64,000 nt of DNA from Cymbomonas tetramitiformis (Eukaryota > Chlorophyta > Pyramimonadophyceae > Pyramimonadales > Pyramimonadaceae): assembly GCA_001247695.2 (NCBI GenBank), contig LGRX02027051.1, forward strand, positions 1 through 64,000, given 5' to 3'. The notes under the pieces were generated by a model that saw nothing but the letters and a program-made list of their open reading frames with translations, made no database searches and had not been told where the DNA came from. A program made the translations under genes and the position numbers. Below are positions 18,682 to 31,345 of the stretch, piece after piece; the first letter of the stretch is position 1; each line of letters begins with the position of its first letter.

Positions 18682-21600
18682 CTAAGCATATAATTGAACT
18701 TTCTCGTCACCACTTTCCTGGACAAACACCACACGTGGCAAATCCGCAACAAGAGTTGCCAAGGAGTCCAAGTACTCCTCCGCACCCTGGGCGGGTCGGA
18801 CACGGGGCAAGCTGATAAGCACCTGGTGACCACCACAAATCCATTCCGATCATAAGTGACCGTTCCGAGAACACATCAGACCCAAATAAGGAAACATTCA
18901 TAAACGTGTAAAAGGATCGGTGAGCACTAGCAGCCTAACGTACCAAAGCAGAGTCACCCGACTTTTCTTTCAGGAGCCCAGTGAGTTTGCTTCCATACTT
19001 GTCCTTATTTATGTGCGGAGGAACTGGATCAGCCTGAAGTATTCACCGCCAAACAACAGCAAAAAAGGTCAGATACCCATGCTCTGTCCTTGAAAGCCAT
19101 ACGTGCAATAGTCAACAAGTCGAGAGACACACACCTGAAGAATAGGGCTGGGCTGCTGAAGACTGGAATCCGGATCTGCTGTTTTTGTGTCTTGCGCATC
19201 TTCCGACACCTCAATAGCTACGGAGGAGATGTATTTTGACAGCTCCATGAGGGCACCTTTGTCTTTCTTCGGCATGTTTGGCTTAGCATCAAGTGGGAAT
19301 GCCACCCTGTTGACGATTACGCTATCAATTCAGAATCATCTTAGCTCTCCTGCCTCACAACAACCAGTGAGCCCAGGCAGGTACAATGGGCTAGAAACGC
19401 ACGTTCGATTCACAGTGTGATAGCGTGGAGCTTCGCCTTCCTGCATCTGCAGAATCTTCACTTCAGCCGTGAGGCCAGCAGCAAGAAGCATTAGCTCCAG
19501 GGAATGCGACAAGGCATCGGTGTTCTCATCAAAACCTGTACGCCGATACCATTTGAGGACTAAGACGCCGGAACGGGAAAATACCTACAAACACACTGGA
19601 ACAAAGGGAATAAGGAGGCATCATCCGTGCAAGGCCCGAAGAACAGCAACCGATCAGGGTGAATTCATATGCCTGGATTGTGTTCACTAAACTCTGTAGT
19701 GACTCTTGTCTGCGAGGCAAGGGATCGAAGGACCCTGCCGAAGGTACCCAACATGTTCCCCGTAATCCTCCTCCCTCTAGGGTACCACAGTGCCTCCATT
19801 CATGGAGCACATAACTTTCAAGGAGTGGACAGTGACAGTAGTGAGAAACACTCTGAAGTGAACAAGCCTGCACTTTGGTCGTGGTGGGGCAACTCACCAA
19901 CAACCACAAAGAGCCTCAGTTTGGTTTTGCTCCAAGTCTGCGCAACGGCCGATCAACAGTTGAGTGGATGCCTTAGGTTCGCTTCGAAAGGCTTCAATTC
20001 GAACGTTTCAAAAGAAAAAGAGGAAAAACTTCATACAGGGAAAGATCGCTCACCTTGTGCTTGGTCAATAAGAAAGGGATGAGCAACAGCAGTCCCTGGG
20101 CCGGTAGAAGATCGAAAATCCACCATATGTCGACGGTGCCCGACATCTCCTCATCATTGGTGGGAAACTCTTCGTTTGCTTTACAGATCTGTGAAATAGT
20201 TGAAAAGCCCAATGGCATTCCCCCGATGAGTGAGTGTTCCGGGGACCGGAGCTCAAACAAAGAACGTCTATCTGCCTTCGTTGTCACCCATCCCACGGCT
20301 CGAACCAAACTCAAGGTCGACCTTAGAAAGTCAGCAAAACCCTTCCACACATCCAAGTCCTGCTAGTGACCTGAAGCGACCGTTGAGCAGCCAGGGACTT
20401 CTTTGAAGCGCACCAATAAAGTTTTCCCCGCAACGCGGCAGTCATGACAAGTTTGAAGGAAATCCTCTTTCTCCTGCACGGTAGTGTGAACCACTAAGTC
20501 TGGGAGCAACATTCCTGATATGCTGCCCGGGGCAGACCACATAAAAGAGGGCCATCAAGGAACATCATCACACTCAGACGTGAGGAGCGCTGGAAGGCCC
20601 AACCACATCATCGAGCGAATCACAACAAGAGCTTGCTTGCGTGTCCAATTAATCCGCGTGTCCAATTACTCCACAGTACTATGCAACTTGCACAGGAATC
20701 GGAGATTGAATCTCCGAAATTTAGCAAACCTCTACCTTAACCCGTGTCCGCCCGGCGTGACGTGGACCTAGCCGAAATCATGGAACATCACACATACACA
20801 GGTTTCTTTGGCAACTGCAAAGCCGGGTGTGGAAGTATGAGAAAACAAGGGACAAAATGCAAAGAAGTGTTCTGAGCATTTGCTGCAGGTGCTATCATCT
20901 GTGCCAGTCGTGTATAAAACTGGTCGACACATTGTGCAGTAAAAGCCCATACCTTATCTTCCAGTGCAGCATAGTCGGGGAAGCCCAACATCACGGTGTT
21001 AGGCCGCAGCACACCGAAGCCCTTGCCTGTGTGTTGGGGGCCACGGTATTGAGAGTACGGTGGATGCATAATATGGATCGCAGATGGACTGCGAGAAAAG
21101 ACTTCTAACGACTTGAAAGACAGCAAAGGTGTTGAAGCTGGCGCATAACTTAAGGAGATGCAGAAGTAGACTTATTGCAAGAAGATTCTACACGGCGTAG
21201 AAGTGAGATTTCGGCTTATACTCTTGAGTGACTTCTCCACTTCGATATCTCTTCTGAGGGATCTCTTGAATTCATACCTTGGATCAAAAAACGCCGTCCC
21301 AAAAGTGTGTCTTCTGCAACAAGTACCTCCGGAAAGCCTTCGATGTGTTTCGCAAGGAGTGTTTCGCCAAGCAGAGCTTGCCCTTCCTGCAACAGTGCAC
21401 ACGGTGAAAGAGCCCTTTAGGTTCGTGCCACAGCCAGACGAAAGTTGACGAGCAACCTCCTTCAATACTAATAAGCAGATACATTCCAGCAATAAGCCGA
21501 CAAGAGTACCTTGGCGATTTGCCTGTGCTTCGCATCGAATGGAGCCGGAATAATGCCAGCAACGATAGCCAATCCTTTGCCACGTTTGCCCAGCTGAGAG

Positions 21601-22830
21601 ACCAAGTTGATCATTCCCTTTTGTGGAATGTATTTCCCATCACTCGGCGAAATCTGCAGCAAATACAGTAAAATTATTTCAAAGGGGGCCAGAAGCTAAG
21701 CACACTGAGCATCTTTGTAACTGACAAGATGTACGGTCCTCAGTCGGCACGGTTTAAGCCGAAGTGGTTCTTATATATGGAGCCCGACCGAAATCGTTCG
21801 CGAAACTTTGGCTGTAGCTTTTCCGTCTGATCCGGATCTGGCAAGAGTGAAGACGGAACGAAGGGTATTTCACAGTGTTTAGGAGCAGCATAAAAAGTTA
21901 TAGTCCTCGCGGGGATTCTTTTTCTCTTTCTTTCCTTCGCGTTTAAAGAACAGGAGTCGACAGCCCGCGAGAGGGCTACTCTTCTCTTAAACCTTTTAGT
22001 TGGCCCAGGAAATCGCCCAAAACCTCCGCGGCCTGCCGAGACTCCTGTTCTCAAAAAGCGGAAAAAATAATTTCCCCAGAAGGTCTATTCGTTTCCGTTC
22101 AACCAATCAGAAGCGAGATACCTCAAATCGATATCGACTGTGAGACCGAACACGCAGTGAGAGAGCATGAGAAGCCTTCTAATATAAAAATAGAGCATGA
22201 GACGCCTTTATAGAGCTCAGATCATCTGTCAAACCCGATGGGACGTCTCAGAATCGGAACGACGACCAATCAACATCCAGGAAAGTATCATACCTTTAGT
22301 TGTATATAGTGACTAATTATATCAAATGACATAAATCGAACGGTTAAAATAGCGTGCTGTATCCATCTAGACGGTCATAAACTTGAAATTCTTAACGAGG
22401 AAACGTCCAGCTAATAATATACATATACCTGTGCCATTGCCGGCTTCACGAGTGGAGACTGAGGACCATACAAGATATAGATACACCCAATTTTGCATTA
22501 ACACCCCACATGAAGCCTTTGAGCCTCAGGATGTTTCAAGGCGAGTTTGCGTACACACCTTGCAAATGAAAAGTAGGAATGGACGCCAATATTTGAATTC
22601 CACGTCGTGCTGCTCAAGGGCTAGTAAGCTCTTCCGCACCTGCGTCAATTTCCGAACTTTCTCTCAGGCCGCCGAGATACTAGGGAAGTGTTTTACGGTT
22701 CGTTTGCCGAAACTTCAGGAGGTGGTCTCGTCGAGGACTATCGGTTCCGACAGAGAGGTCACTGCACACCGCACCTGATTGAACCGGAGTCCTGAAGCCC
22801 AGTCAGCTTTTTTCGTGCCGTGAGCTGCCA
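18682..22830 (-). other. Cytosolic C-terminal regulatory domain of the cotransporter (exons 13-24)
   Basis: Exons 13-24 encode the SLC12 C-terminal domain. Marks include [19 protein letters not shown] and [12 protein letters not shown] (exons 13-14), [19 protein letters not shown] (exon 15), [20 protein letters not shown] (exon 16), [13 protein letters not shown] (exon 17), and the VDIWWIFD block (exon 19). The end, [19 protein letters not shown]...VQLYA, corresponds to the conserved tail of the family. Exon 22 is a serine- and acid-rich linker ([20 protein letters not shown]), a plausible site for regulatory phosphorylation, though no kinase site can be assigned. The largest intron, 905 bp, separates exons 14 and 15 and shows no identifiable element. 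Confidence 0.88.
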
Positions 22831-25800
22831 CTGCACAAAAGAAGCACAAGTCTCCGAGAGCGTTCAGCCAACTGTTACCAACGCTCCTTCACTGGATATC
22901 AGTTGCTTTTCCTCGAAGAAGAAAGGCTAGTTTAACTCACCAAGCTCTCCGGAGGACTGGGTTCGTTGGATGGTCTTGTAAAGTATTCCCGCCAGAGTTA
23001 GAGCAACAAGCGCCAACCACCTATGTGAAAGCTCGAGCTATTTAAGGCAAAACATATACATAAGCAAAGCAACCCATGAAATCAAGGAAATCTAGCAGCA
23101 AAAAGCGACGACACACATGCGATAGGCACAGGAGACGGAGACAGCAGGAGTGTAAGAGCGCGAGCGCGAGCTCTATCCACACCTCCGCAAATTCTGCGCA
23201 GGGGCCGGAAGTTGTTTTGAGTGGAGTGTGATCCTGCTTAACTTACCAGCTGATGAAAAACATCATTGAGACGCAGATCACCATCCCAGCGAGAGATGCC
23301 CCCCAGTGGTAGTATTTCCAGGCTGGTCTGAAACCTGGGGACTCCTCATAGGATAGCAGAAAGCAAGCACCTGCAACATCGACAGATGTTTCGAAGAGAG
23401 TCAGGCAACTGCACAGTAGAGGTGCGAGGGGAAACACCTCTGACGCTGCACAAGGGAGCGTACCATTAATTATACCGTAACAAGTGAGAAACCACATAGT
23501 GATGAAGGGCGCGACTTTATCCAGAGACTGAAGGGAAACGACCACAAGCCAGTTAGAGACTAAGGTAAGATATCGGATTTCAATATTGTACACAGGATGC
23601 CCTAAATAAAACCTATTTTGCAGCGTGAGAATTTCAAAATAGACAGAATCAATCCCAAGGAAAAGTTGTCCCGGGGCTGGTTTTCGGCTGCTCACTGCGG
23701 TTGTGCTTCCACATGGGTGGTAAGAAGGTCCAAGGCTTGTTAACGTATGAATAAATACCACACCATCTTATATGAAAGGCACAAGTTAAAACTAAAAGTG
23801 GAAAGCTACTAGCATGCAAAAGTGTTGCGGTGATGCAAAGCAGCATTCTTACCCCCAACATAACACAGCAAAGTGATATCGTGGCAGTCATGATAAGAAT
23901 TTTCCGTGGCTCTTTACCCGGCTGCACCGAGAAGAAAAAAAGTTAGCAACACCAACATATTCGAAACAGAGGGGGAAATACAGTCAGAAAGACGCATACC
24001 CCCGGGGCAAGCTTGTGAAGACCAGGAACGAGGCGGTCGTTTGCAATTGCAGCCAGAAGTCGAGGGGCACCCGCCAGGCTTTGCAAACCTGCGCCTAACG
24101 TCGACAGCATCATCCCTGCGGCAGTAACAGGCAGAATTCCTCAGTTGTAAGGACGTAGGCCAAGCACGTGTTTCAATTGTGGACGAAAATAGGTTTTCAA
24201 AGCACACTCGCCACGAACCTGCAAGAATGAGCCCAGGATATGGCCAGGCTATTGTAGCAGCGATCAGCTTTTCGTCAATCAAGGTTTGGCGTTCCACGCT
24301 TCCTCCAGTAAAAAATACCTAACAGACAAAAACAAACATAAGCTAGCAAAAAGAGAAAATGAACCCAAAGCGGGTTAGAAGTTAAGGCTCACCTGGAGCA
24401 AGAAGAGCGTGGAGGTGAAAAGCACAGCCATGATCGTTCCAGGAGGGATTGACTTGGAAGGATCCTTGAGATCGCCACTCAAGTTTGACCCCGCAAGCGG
24501 ATCGGTGACCGCAGGAAAGAATAGAGCCAACATTGTCGCGAACGACTCTCCACTGATCCCCAACCCAGTTCAGACTTAAGAGGGCTCACCAAAATATTGA
24601 AGCTGTATTGTTGCCGTAAGTTAACGATCAAAACTTAATATTACCTGGCCCTTCGCGCAGGCGCGCATACACATTTCTACACGAGACAGGCTACAGGCGA
24701 CTCGGAAAGCAGCCCACCCTGACGCAAGCTATAGTGACAACCAGTTCACAAGGATGCACACACATTCATCTACCGACCACGAGATATGGCACAGGTACGA
24801 AGAGAAACAAAATTCACAGTTGCAGAGGAACTTGCAATCCGGAAACACAGAAAAGCACTTTCTTCTCCAGGTTACGCGCACCTCTCGTAACCAGACCCCA
24901 AGTTGTCCGAAAACGTATCCATCCGCAATCCAGTGATCCCCTCGCTCCTTAAGGGCATGGCGGTTTTTTGGTAAACTCCTGAGGAGAAAAGTTCCAAGTT
25001 AAAGCAACTGCGAGAGCTATGCTGCGTGCCATGAAAAGCGCGACAGCTTCACCGCGGTCCTGTCGCAAAATCTCTCTACAAAACGCACTAGTGTGTGGGC
25101 CCCATGTTTCCGCAGCACCCCAGGAACACGATTCATCAAGAGCAAAACAAAACGTCATAACTTTAGGCTGGCGTCTAAAGCCCCCGGCAGGCCTGAACCG
25201 ACAACTGCCAAAAAAAATAGCATGCAAACATACGCAGCGCACACATCGATTCGGTGGGTTTGGCCACCAATGCGCACCTATATGGATGGACGTAATAGCC
25301 AGCAGAACGCCAGAGAGAAACAAAAGTGCGAATCTGGAAATGTATGATATGCCTATGAAAACTATTGTTGCAAGCGCCAACAGTGTGATTGGTCCAATAA
25401 TCCGCCCATCTTGGTCCTCATCAATTGTTAAGGTCGGGAAAGCTTCCTGCAAGCCAGGATAGCCACTCAGAAACATGCACAGCAAGAACAGATATTTTGC
25501 AACACATCATTTGTCATAGAGCCAGCTCATGTTTCAATAAGCCCGTGAGCGAGGAGAATATCGTACCTGAAGGGGTTCTATAAAGCCCAGGACATACATC
25601 GCCACACCGAAAGAATTGGCGAGATACAGCAGCAAGCCGACCACACCACCGAATTCGGGCCCCAATGATTTCTGCATTCCACGCACCACCAGACTCAAAT
25701 GCTCTACTGCAAGCAACAGCACGAAACTACCTGCTCTTCGCGCGTAGTTATATTTAGTCGGTGACTGCGCTTCCTATTCTTGGTTTGTGTCCTTTAGCTG

Positions 25801-26820
25801 CCGGGATATCAGTAGTAGAAACGGCGTGAAAGCGTCGCTTTCGAGAAAGATGCTCTCACAAACAACTGCACTGCGCACAACGTCAGTCGGCTCGTCGCCC
25901 GAAAAAAGCTAATTGCACCTCCGGTAATTGTAGAGTTGAAAGCCAAGGTGGTAGGTACAAGAAGAGGCACAAGCGAATTTAAACCGCAAAAGCGCTAAAC
26001 TCTGAACTATGCTATTGCTTCCTGCTCAGTTATGCACTTTTTCTGCGGCATACCAGTGAGCTCTACCTCGGGTGACTACGGGCACCCGGATCCCTAAACT
26101 AAAACAGTATTTCAGCGCACTCCCAGAAAAAACCCGCTGCTAGTGCTGTTTGCCTTTATACCTTAATGATCTGGTAGCAACCACCAGCCTGCACCTTGCC
26201 GGACGTGGCGATGGCACTCATACTGATGCTCGTCAACATGGACATCGTGCAGCTCAGCAAGACGATAATCGAGCCCTGCAACACAAAATTTTCTGAGAAC
26301 TCAGATACGCTTTTAATACCGCTTTCTTTAAATATCGATGGCCTGAGACTATCGACAAACTTGTGCGATGTAGCCAGCTTGCTGAAAGTCCACACAGCTC
26401 GCGCGTGGACCTTCGCCACAGGGTTTGCAACTTACGACGCAATTCAAAAGTGGGAATATGTACAGCGGCAAAGCGAATACGACCGTAAGCAAATACCTGT
26501 TGTGCGAACTCCAGTAGCGTAGAGGGGAGGAGGGGGGGGGATATCCGTTTGTTTATCGCAAATTAAAGCAAGAACGACAAACGCAGCAAGCCCTGGGCAG
26601 GAAAAAACGGGAAACGCAGCAGAGTATCCAACCCAACGTATGAAAACTTTGCGCTATTTTTTCGCTGCGACACTTAGGCTAGGTGGGTGCAAGCCTTGTC
26701 TGGCACTGCCCTCAGAAGAACTGCCGTTACCTGGATGATTCCTGCTTGTCCGGTGATCATGGGAAGACGGATGAACAGGATGATACCAAGAACGTTTTGA
26801 GTAGTAGGCACAAACACTCC
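18682..26820 (-). CDS. Cation-chloride cotransporter (SLC12/KCC-like), 24 exons from TM1 to stop
   Basis: Electroneutral K+/Na+-Cl- symporter of cell membranes; it controls cell volume and chloride. Exons in coding order (minus strand): 26731-26820, 26162-26275, 25567-25671, 25278-25446, 24882-24978, 24393-24552, 24219-24318, 24000-24115, 23853-23921, 23464-23527, 23247-23370, 22941-23020, 22775-22830, 22559-22639, 21510-21653, 21278-21386, 20953-21026, 20414-20473, 20054-20188, 19898-19937, 19403-19535, 19135-19306, 18944-19033, 18682-18822. All 23 introns are GT-AG, phases agree throughout, and the sum is 2523 bp (840 residues plus stop). Family motifs: [19 protein letters not shown] (TM1), [57 protein letters not shown], and C-terminal VDIWWIFD with [14 protein letters not shown]. 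It is more like KCC/plant CCC than NKCC by eye. The N-terminal tail is not included. No lesion seen; apparently functional. Confidence 0.93.
22941..26820 (-). other. Membrane core of the cotransporter (exons 1-12)
   Basis: Exons 1-12 encode the amino-acid-permease-type transport core. TM1 is in exon 1 and the TM2-3 region ([14 protein letters not shown]) in exon 2. Exons 5-6 hold the longer extracellular loop, which ends [15 protein letters not shown] before the [14 protein letters not shown] helix; a long loop at this place fits KCC-type members. Exon 8 encodes the strongly conserved [16 protein letters not shown] segment, and exon 11 [17 protein letters not shown]. Exon 12 ends the last helix ([15 protein letters not shown]) and enters the cytosol. 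Intron lengths range from 74 to 490 bp in this half. Confidence 0.88.
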
Positions 26821-27166
26821 CTGTAAACAGCGGTGCGCATCTAAGTCACTGCCTGCACGTGCTGGCAAATTTTGGAGGGCTACCGCCGGAAACTTCTTCT
26901 CTTGGGTCTCTTCGCAACACGAAATCCTTCAGGAACAAGCGGCCAGGATGCAAAACAGGTGGAATATAGAATGTCATAAAAATAACTCACGGCTCTCTTC
27001 ACGAACCGAAGCGATTCACTTCTCATCAGGGACACCGCTCTCCCGGGTGGATAAGGAAAACGATATTTTCCGGAACTAAATAAAAGCAGCGGATCCATCT
27101 TCCTTCCTTACAGAATAAGGTACTCCGAGGAATATTGGAGAGCGACCATCGACCCAACGGAAATAC

Positions 27167-27214
27167 CAACATGCCAGAGCACGCAGAATGACCAAGGCGC
27201 GAGGTTGAGGGCAT
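27167..27214 (-). CDS. Candidate first coding exon of the cotransporter (uncertain)
   Basis: The exon at 26731-26820 starts in phase 0 with the TM1 segment and needs an upstream exon. An open frame starting ATG at 27214 and running MPSTSRLGHSACSGML to a GTATTT donor after 27167 would join in phase as GML|GVFVP, resembling the family's usual G-x-(L/M)-M-G-V junction. It would give a cytosolic tail of only 16 residues, far shorter than the usual 100 or more. A different frame ending VGSM before GTCGCT at about 27155, or further exons up to 27805, are alternatives. Confidence 0.3.
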
Positions 27215-29293
27215 CGCGGCAGCACGAATTCACCGACCAAACAGACACAATGTCCTTATTTCCTCTGGAAATTTTGAGGGTTATGCATGAAGCGGAACGA
27301 CTTTTCCACCATCGCAGCGTGCGCATTTATACGGGCTAAGTGATAATTCGCAACGCGCGTTCCTGGTGGGCAAGGTGCATAGTCATGCTTGCACCCAAGT
27401 CAGGCCTTCATCCTATCCTAGGATGTGAGCTCAGCGTTACCATAAATGTGCCCAGCTTTTCCGTCCGTGCACCTGCATTCGAGTCATCTGCCTCCCGCAA
27501 CACCTGAGACCACCAAGGCAAATGCCAACAGTAAGGGGGCATATGAAAGCAAGAGGAACCAGAGAAGGAAATCGCGCAAGCAACAAAATTTACAGTCAGT
27601 GACTTTAATTACAAATGAAAAACAAAATCGAAAACAGCTTAAGTGCGGTATGAGGGCTAGCAACAAGGCGCGCAAGGACCTTAATACTTTCCATACGTCT
27701 AATGGAGTCGGTATCCATTGTTTTTTCTTGAGCCCCGAGAACAATTTCTTGCACGGCGTCGTTATTTTCTTCACTCATGCCTCGGCACTCGGGACTCGGG
27801 GACACCTTAATAGGTGCCAGCGTGCCCGCTAGAGATATGAAAGTGGAAGGTCACCAAGAGAGCATGTGTTGATTCCGCAGAGTTTACGAGCCGACTGCTT
27901 CCGACATCGTGGAAATTTCTCACGTTAACAAGTTGTTTTGAGAAATTGTATGAAGTTATGAAAACAGTGGTAATGGGTTCCTCCAGGTAGGACCAAAATT
28001 AATCGCCCTGAGGACCATGCTATGAAGGCTGTTTTATTGAAATTTCGCCTCGTGGTCTTTCTTGAAGAGATCTCTTTGATTTTTGCTTTTAGCCTAAAAG
28101 GTTCACGCCTCACGCTCAGCCTGCAGACTCATGTCTGAGACCGTCTGCGTCTCTCGTCTGCCTGTTTTGATTTTTTTTCAATCATCTATCATGTGGACTT
28201 TTTCTGGATCGGTTTGAGTATCAGAGATCCAGACCCAGTCGCCATCGCCATCGCCACTCGCCACTCGCCACTGTATCGTGTGACACATGTATAAATCGGA
28301 AATCCTCATCGGATGAAGATTCTTCATTGTATTTCTATTTATTTCTATTTCGTATTTGTTGATTGTAGTTTGTAGATGCATACTGTGACACGCGATACGC
28401 GGATACGGTATCGGGTATTATTTACAGTAGTTACTAGGCTAGTCGATCTCAGAATCTCCACTATGTAACATAAGATGCGGGGGAATCGAGGAAATGAACG
28501 GTCGATCTGCTGATGTGCTGAATGCATGGTCACTCACCATGATGATGATGGTGTCACCTGTCACGAGCTCACGACTCGTGACGCTGACGTCGCGGCGCGG
28601 CGCGTCGCGTCGTGACCTCGTGAATGAGGTTGACGATGGCGATTCGTTTACGACGACAATATCCGACTATCCAGACTCGCGAAACGTTGACGTTCGACGA
28701 TGACGATTCGTTTTCGTTTTGTACAAGTCGTTGCTCGTTCGTGATATTTCGTATATTTCGTGTACGGGCATATTGCGGAATTATTCAACACAATTCATTA
28801 AACGGCGGCTCTCGCGACTAAAATTTTGAATATTTCGATATTTTCGATATGTTCAGGTGACTATTCGATATATATTCAGGTGACCACAGTATTCGATATT
28901 TTCAGCAGACAAAAATAAAATTCGCCAAACTCCAAACTGCCCCAAATGCCAAAACGAAAAGCCAAAATTGCCCAAACGGTCGCGAAAAACTGCCCAAAAT
29001 CGTCGCGAAAACGTGCAAAAGGCTCCACGTGTCCACGACGTAAACCCTCGCCTGGATTTGCAGTTATGCATTTAACATTAGATTAAGATTTCAGATTTGG
29101 AGGTTACATTTTAAAAAGGGGAAGGGTTATACGCGCTGGAACTGGAACGTGGTTTCCGTCTCAGTCCCGGAAAAATTCTGAACCAGCGTGACGATGACGG
29201 TCATATCGTCTCGCATCGTCTCGCGTGTCATCGTGAATTTAATTTCCAGGATTATTAATCCCCCCCCACGTAGGCAGAATATTCCGGGGATCT

Positions 29294-29344
29294 ATAGCGA
29301 AACGTAGTTGAGAAATCTCGACCATGGCGGTCGAGTTTCGCTAT
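29294..29344. repeat. Nested palindrome (10-bp outer and 7-bp inner arms)
   Basis: Outer arms ATAGCGAAAC (29294-29303) and GTTTCGCTAT (29335-29344) enclose inner arms CTCGACC and GGTCGAG around ATGGC. The whole could fold as an interrupted hairpin, resembling a small foldback element. No target duplication was recognised. Confidence 0.6.
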
Positions 29345-29871
29345 GATCGAGATTTCGTGGTTTAAACCATGAACTTCTCATAAAACATATCATCTATTTA
29401 TCTTCCATCGATATCGCGGATACGATTGCCGTTGGCGTTGACTCGCTCAAGGATAAAGAGCTGCGCACCAACATCCACTGCTCATAATTTTCTCAACGGT
29501 CCTTCGCTTCGCCTCATGGGCGGAACGATGTCGTGGCCGCTGTGTTATGCGCAGGGATTTCGGAAGTGTTTGACTGATTTTATTTTTCAGTTTGTTTATG
29601 CATATGTGCCGACTCACGATACTCGTTTTGTGCAGCTTGTGTCGCAGGTTTTCCGATGGCGAGGAGGGGCGCGCTTTCCGCTTGAGGTGTGGAAGTCTAG
29701 GGCAACCTAGCTTGGGATCACACCCAACCACATCGGACCCACCTTGTTCTCACGTTTTATTCAACTCACTTTGAATATGCATACAAAGTTTGAGCAGCAT
29801 CGGGTTGGGATAAGGTTGTAACAAACGCCGGCTTCCCATGCGGGTACCGTGCCGCGGGGTTTGTCCAGCTG

Positions 29872-29907
29872 GTGACAGGCGTGACAGGTATGACAAGTAT
29901 GACAGGC
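29872..29907. repeat. Four 9-bp tandem repeats (RTGACARGY)
   Basis: GTGACAGGC, GTGACAGGT, ATGACAAGT and ATGACAGGC in direct succession. A short degenerate minisatellite in non-coding DNA; possible protein-binding cluster, with no further support. Confidence 0.7.
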
Positions 29908-30416
29908 CTCGCGTAAGATGACCGCTCGAGAAGTGTAGACTTGCCAAAGAAGATATGGTCATTATCGGGTGACCATGAAGTGATAAGATGATATGACAGT
30001 TACTACTTTGCCACTGACGTGTCAGTCAGAATGTGGTAAACGGTACCATTGTTAAAGCTGGCATGGAATAATGACTTTCCATTGGCTAGATGAAGATTTC
30101 AGGGCGGGAGCCTGTTACAGTTTTGGGAGATGTGACAGAGAATTGAGATATAAGTAACCTCTGACCACAGGTCAAGGCTAGTGGACTCATTATTGTTTTG
30201 CTCTCGCAAGTGCTTGGTGGCTGTTCGCGTGCCAGTGCTAGACCGCTAAAACAGTTCTGCTCACAGTTTTGTACAATAATTCGTACTTTTGGTTATTATA
30301 CCGATCTTTTGGTGAATATATTTTACTGATGTTTTTATTCTTTTACAAAACAATAATGTCCTGCGCGGAGCGGCTTTTTATTTCAGTGCTAATTCGGAAG
30401 TAGAGACCCTCTGGCG

Positions 30417-30571
30417 AGAAGTTAACAGCAGTTGGTGACAGCGGATTCGGACGAGTCAGGCGACTCCAGGGGCACCCAAGGTGCACTGGCGGACCCTTCT
30501 TCTTTTCTATACTTGGCGGTACTTGCACGAAAAAAGGCTACCAGTGGCGGCGGCTGCGGATCAGCACTGAA
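30417..30571. repeat. Hairpin-array unit 0 (left of copia copy 2)
   Basis: Holds the stem-loop CCAGGG-GCACC-CAA-GGTGC-A-CTGG style motif at 30466-30489, as in the array to the right of copia copy 2. With the copia element and one target duplication removed, the distance from this stem-loop to the next (39779) is about 178 bp, matching the 180- and 181-bp spacing of the following units. This is therefore the first unit of the array, split by the insertion. Confidence 0.75.
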
Positions 30572-30576
30572 TTTAC

Positions 30577-30910
30577 TGCTGGAGTGGACATTCAGTCCGA
30601 GCTCAGTCATCAGAGTTGTCATCACCGACCCGTCATGACCGCTGTCATCACCGACTCGACCTGACCGCTGTCATCACCGATACGGCTCGACACCTCTGAC
30701 TACCTCACTGACCTGATTGTCATCTCCTCTGATCGAGTTCGGTTGTCACATGAGACAGAGCACACACTAGCTCATTTCGCATCACACTCAGCATACTAGA
30801 ACTATATATATTATATCTTCTGTATGTTGAGAGAGATTCTGAGTGCGAAACCCTGAGCGTTGCAGTGCTTCCTGTTTGACCTGTCTGTTTACTGACTGGG
30901 TCTTCTCGCA
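30577..30910 (+). repeat. 5' LTR of copia copy 2
   Basis: 334 bp, TG...CA, with the same U3 direct repeats and TATA-like run as copy 1. The leader after it begins GGTTTGGCCCCACCACCGG, four bases shorter than copy 1 at the ACCGACCGG repeat. Confidence 0.95.
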
Positions 30911-31345
30911 GGTTTGGCCCCACCACCGGCCTAAGGCTAGGAGCCGATTATGGTCGGCTAAACGCTTAGGGAAGCGCCAAGGGGGCGCGCCATCTAGGGA
31001 TCATGGAAGTAAAGTAGGCAAGTAGTGGTGAGTGAGAGGAATCGTACGTTCCGTTTCAGCGTTTAAATTAGTTAGGAAAATCCTGGGACGGCCTGATCAA
31101 CCGTAGGGACCCTGACAATCTCGCGCGAGTACCTTTAAAAATCGCGGGACTGAACGAAGAGCTCCTCCACGCCATCACCACTGACTGCTAACTGTGTTGT
31201 TTTGCATCACAGGCTTTCTTCCCCCTTCCCTTTTTGGCACCCTCTTGGTGCTCCTGTTGTGAAATTTGATTGCTTGCTTGCTTATTATCCTGCTAGGGAT
31301 TGCTAGTGTTGTCTTGCTTGTAGCTCTTTCTTTTAGATTTTCGAG

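Larger units (their letters stand above)
27215..30416. other. Intergenic region upstream of the cotransporter
   Basis: No supportable gene over about 3.2 kb. It presumably holds the cotransporter promoter and 5' untranslated region. Visible structure: low-complexity CGATGACGATTCG repeats around 28620-28720, a nested palindrome at 29294-29344, four 9-bp repeats at 29872-29907 and the short inverted repeat ACTGAC-GT-GTCAGT near 30012-30025. Open frames here (28494-28821, 29426-29731, for instance) have no recognisable domains. Confidence 0.5.

Noticed and set aside
20520..20771. An exon ending QALV near 20625 in the cotransporter
   Set aside because: It looked like the HQALLV block but has a stop just upstream and no acceptor. 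The exon at 20414-20473 (ending GKTLL) fits phase, splice sites and alignment better.
27605..27805. Minus-strand frame starting MSPSPECRGMSEENND as N-terminal exon of the cotransporter
   Set aside because: Acidic start is plausible for a cytosolic tail, but I found no good splice donor within it that joins in phase to the TM1 exon. Left as an alternative only.
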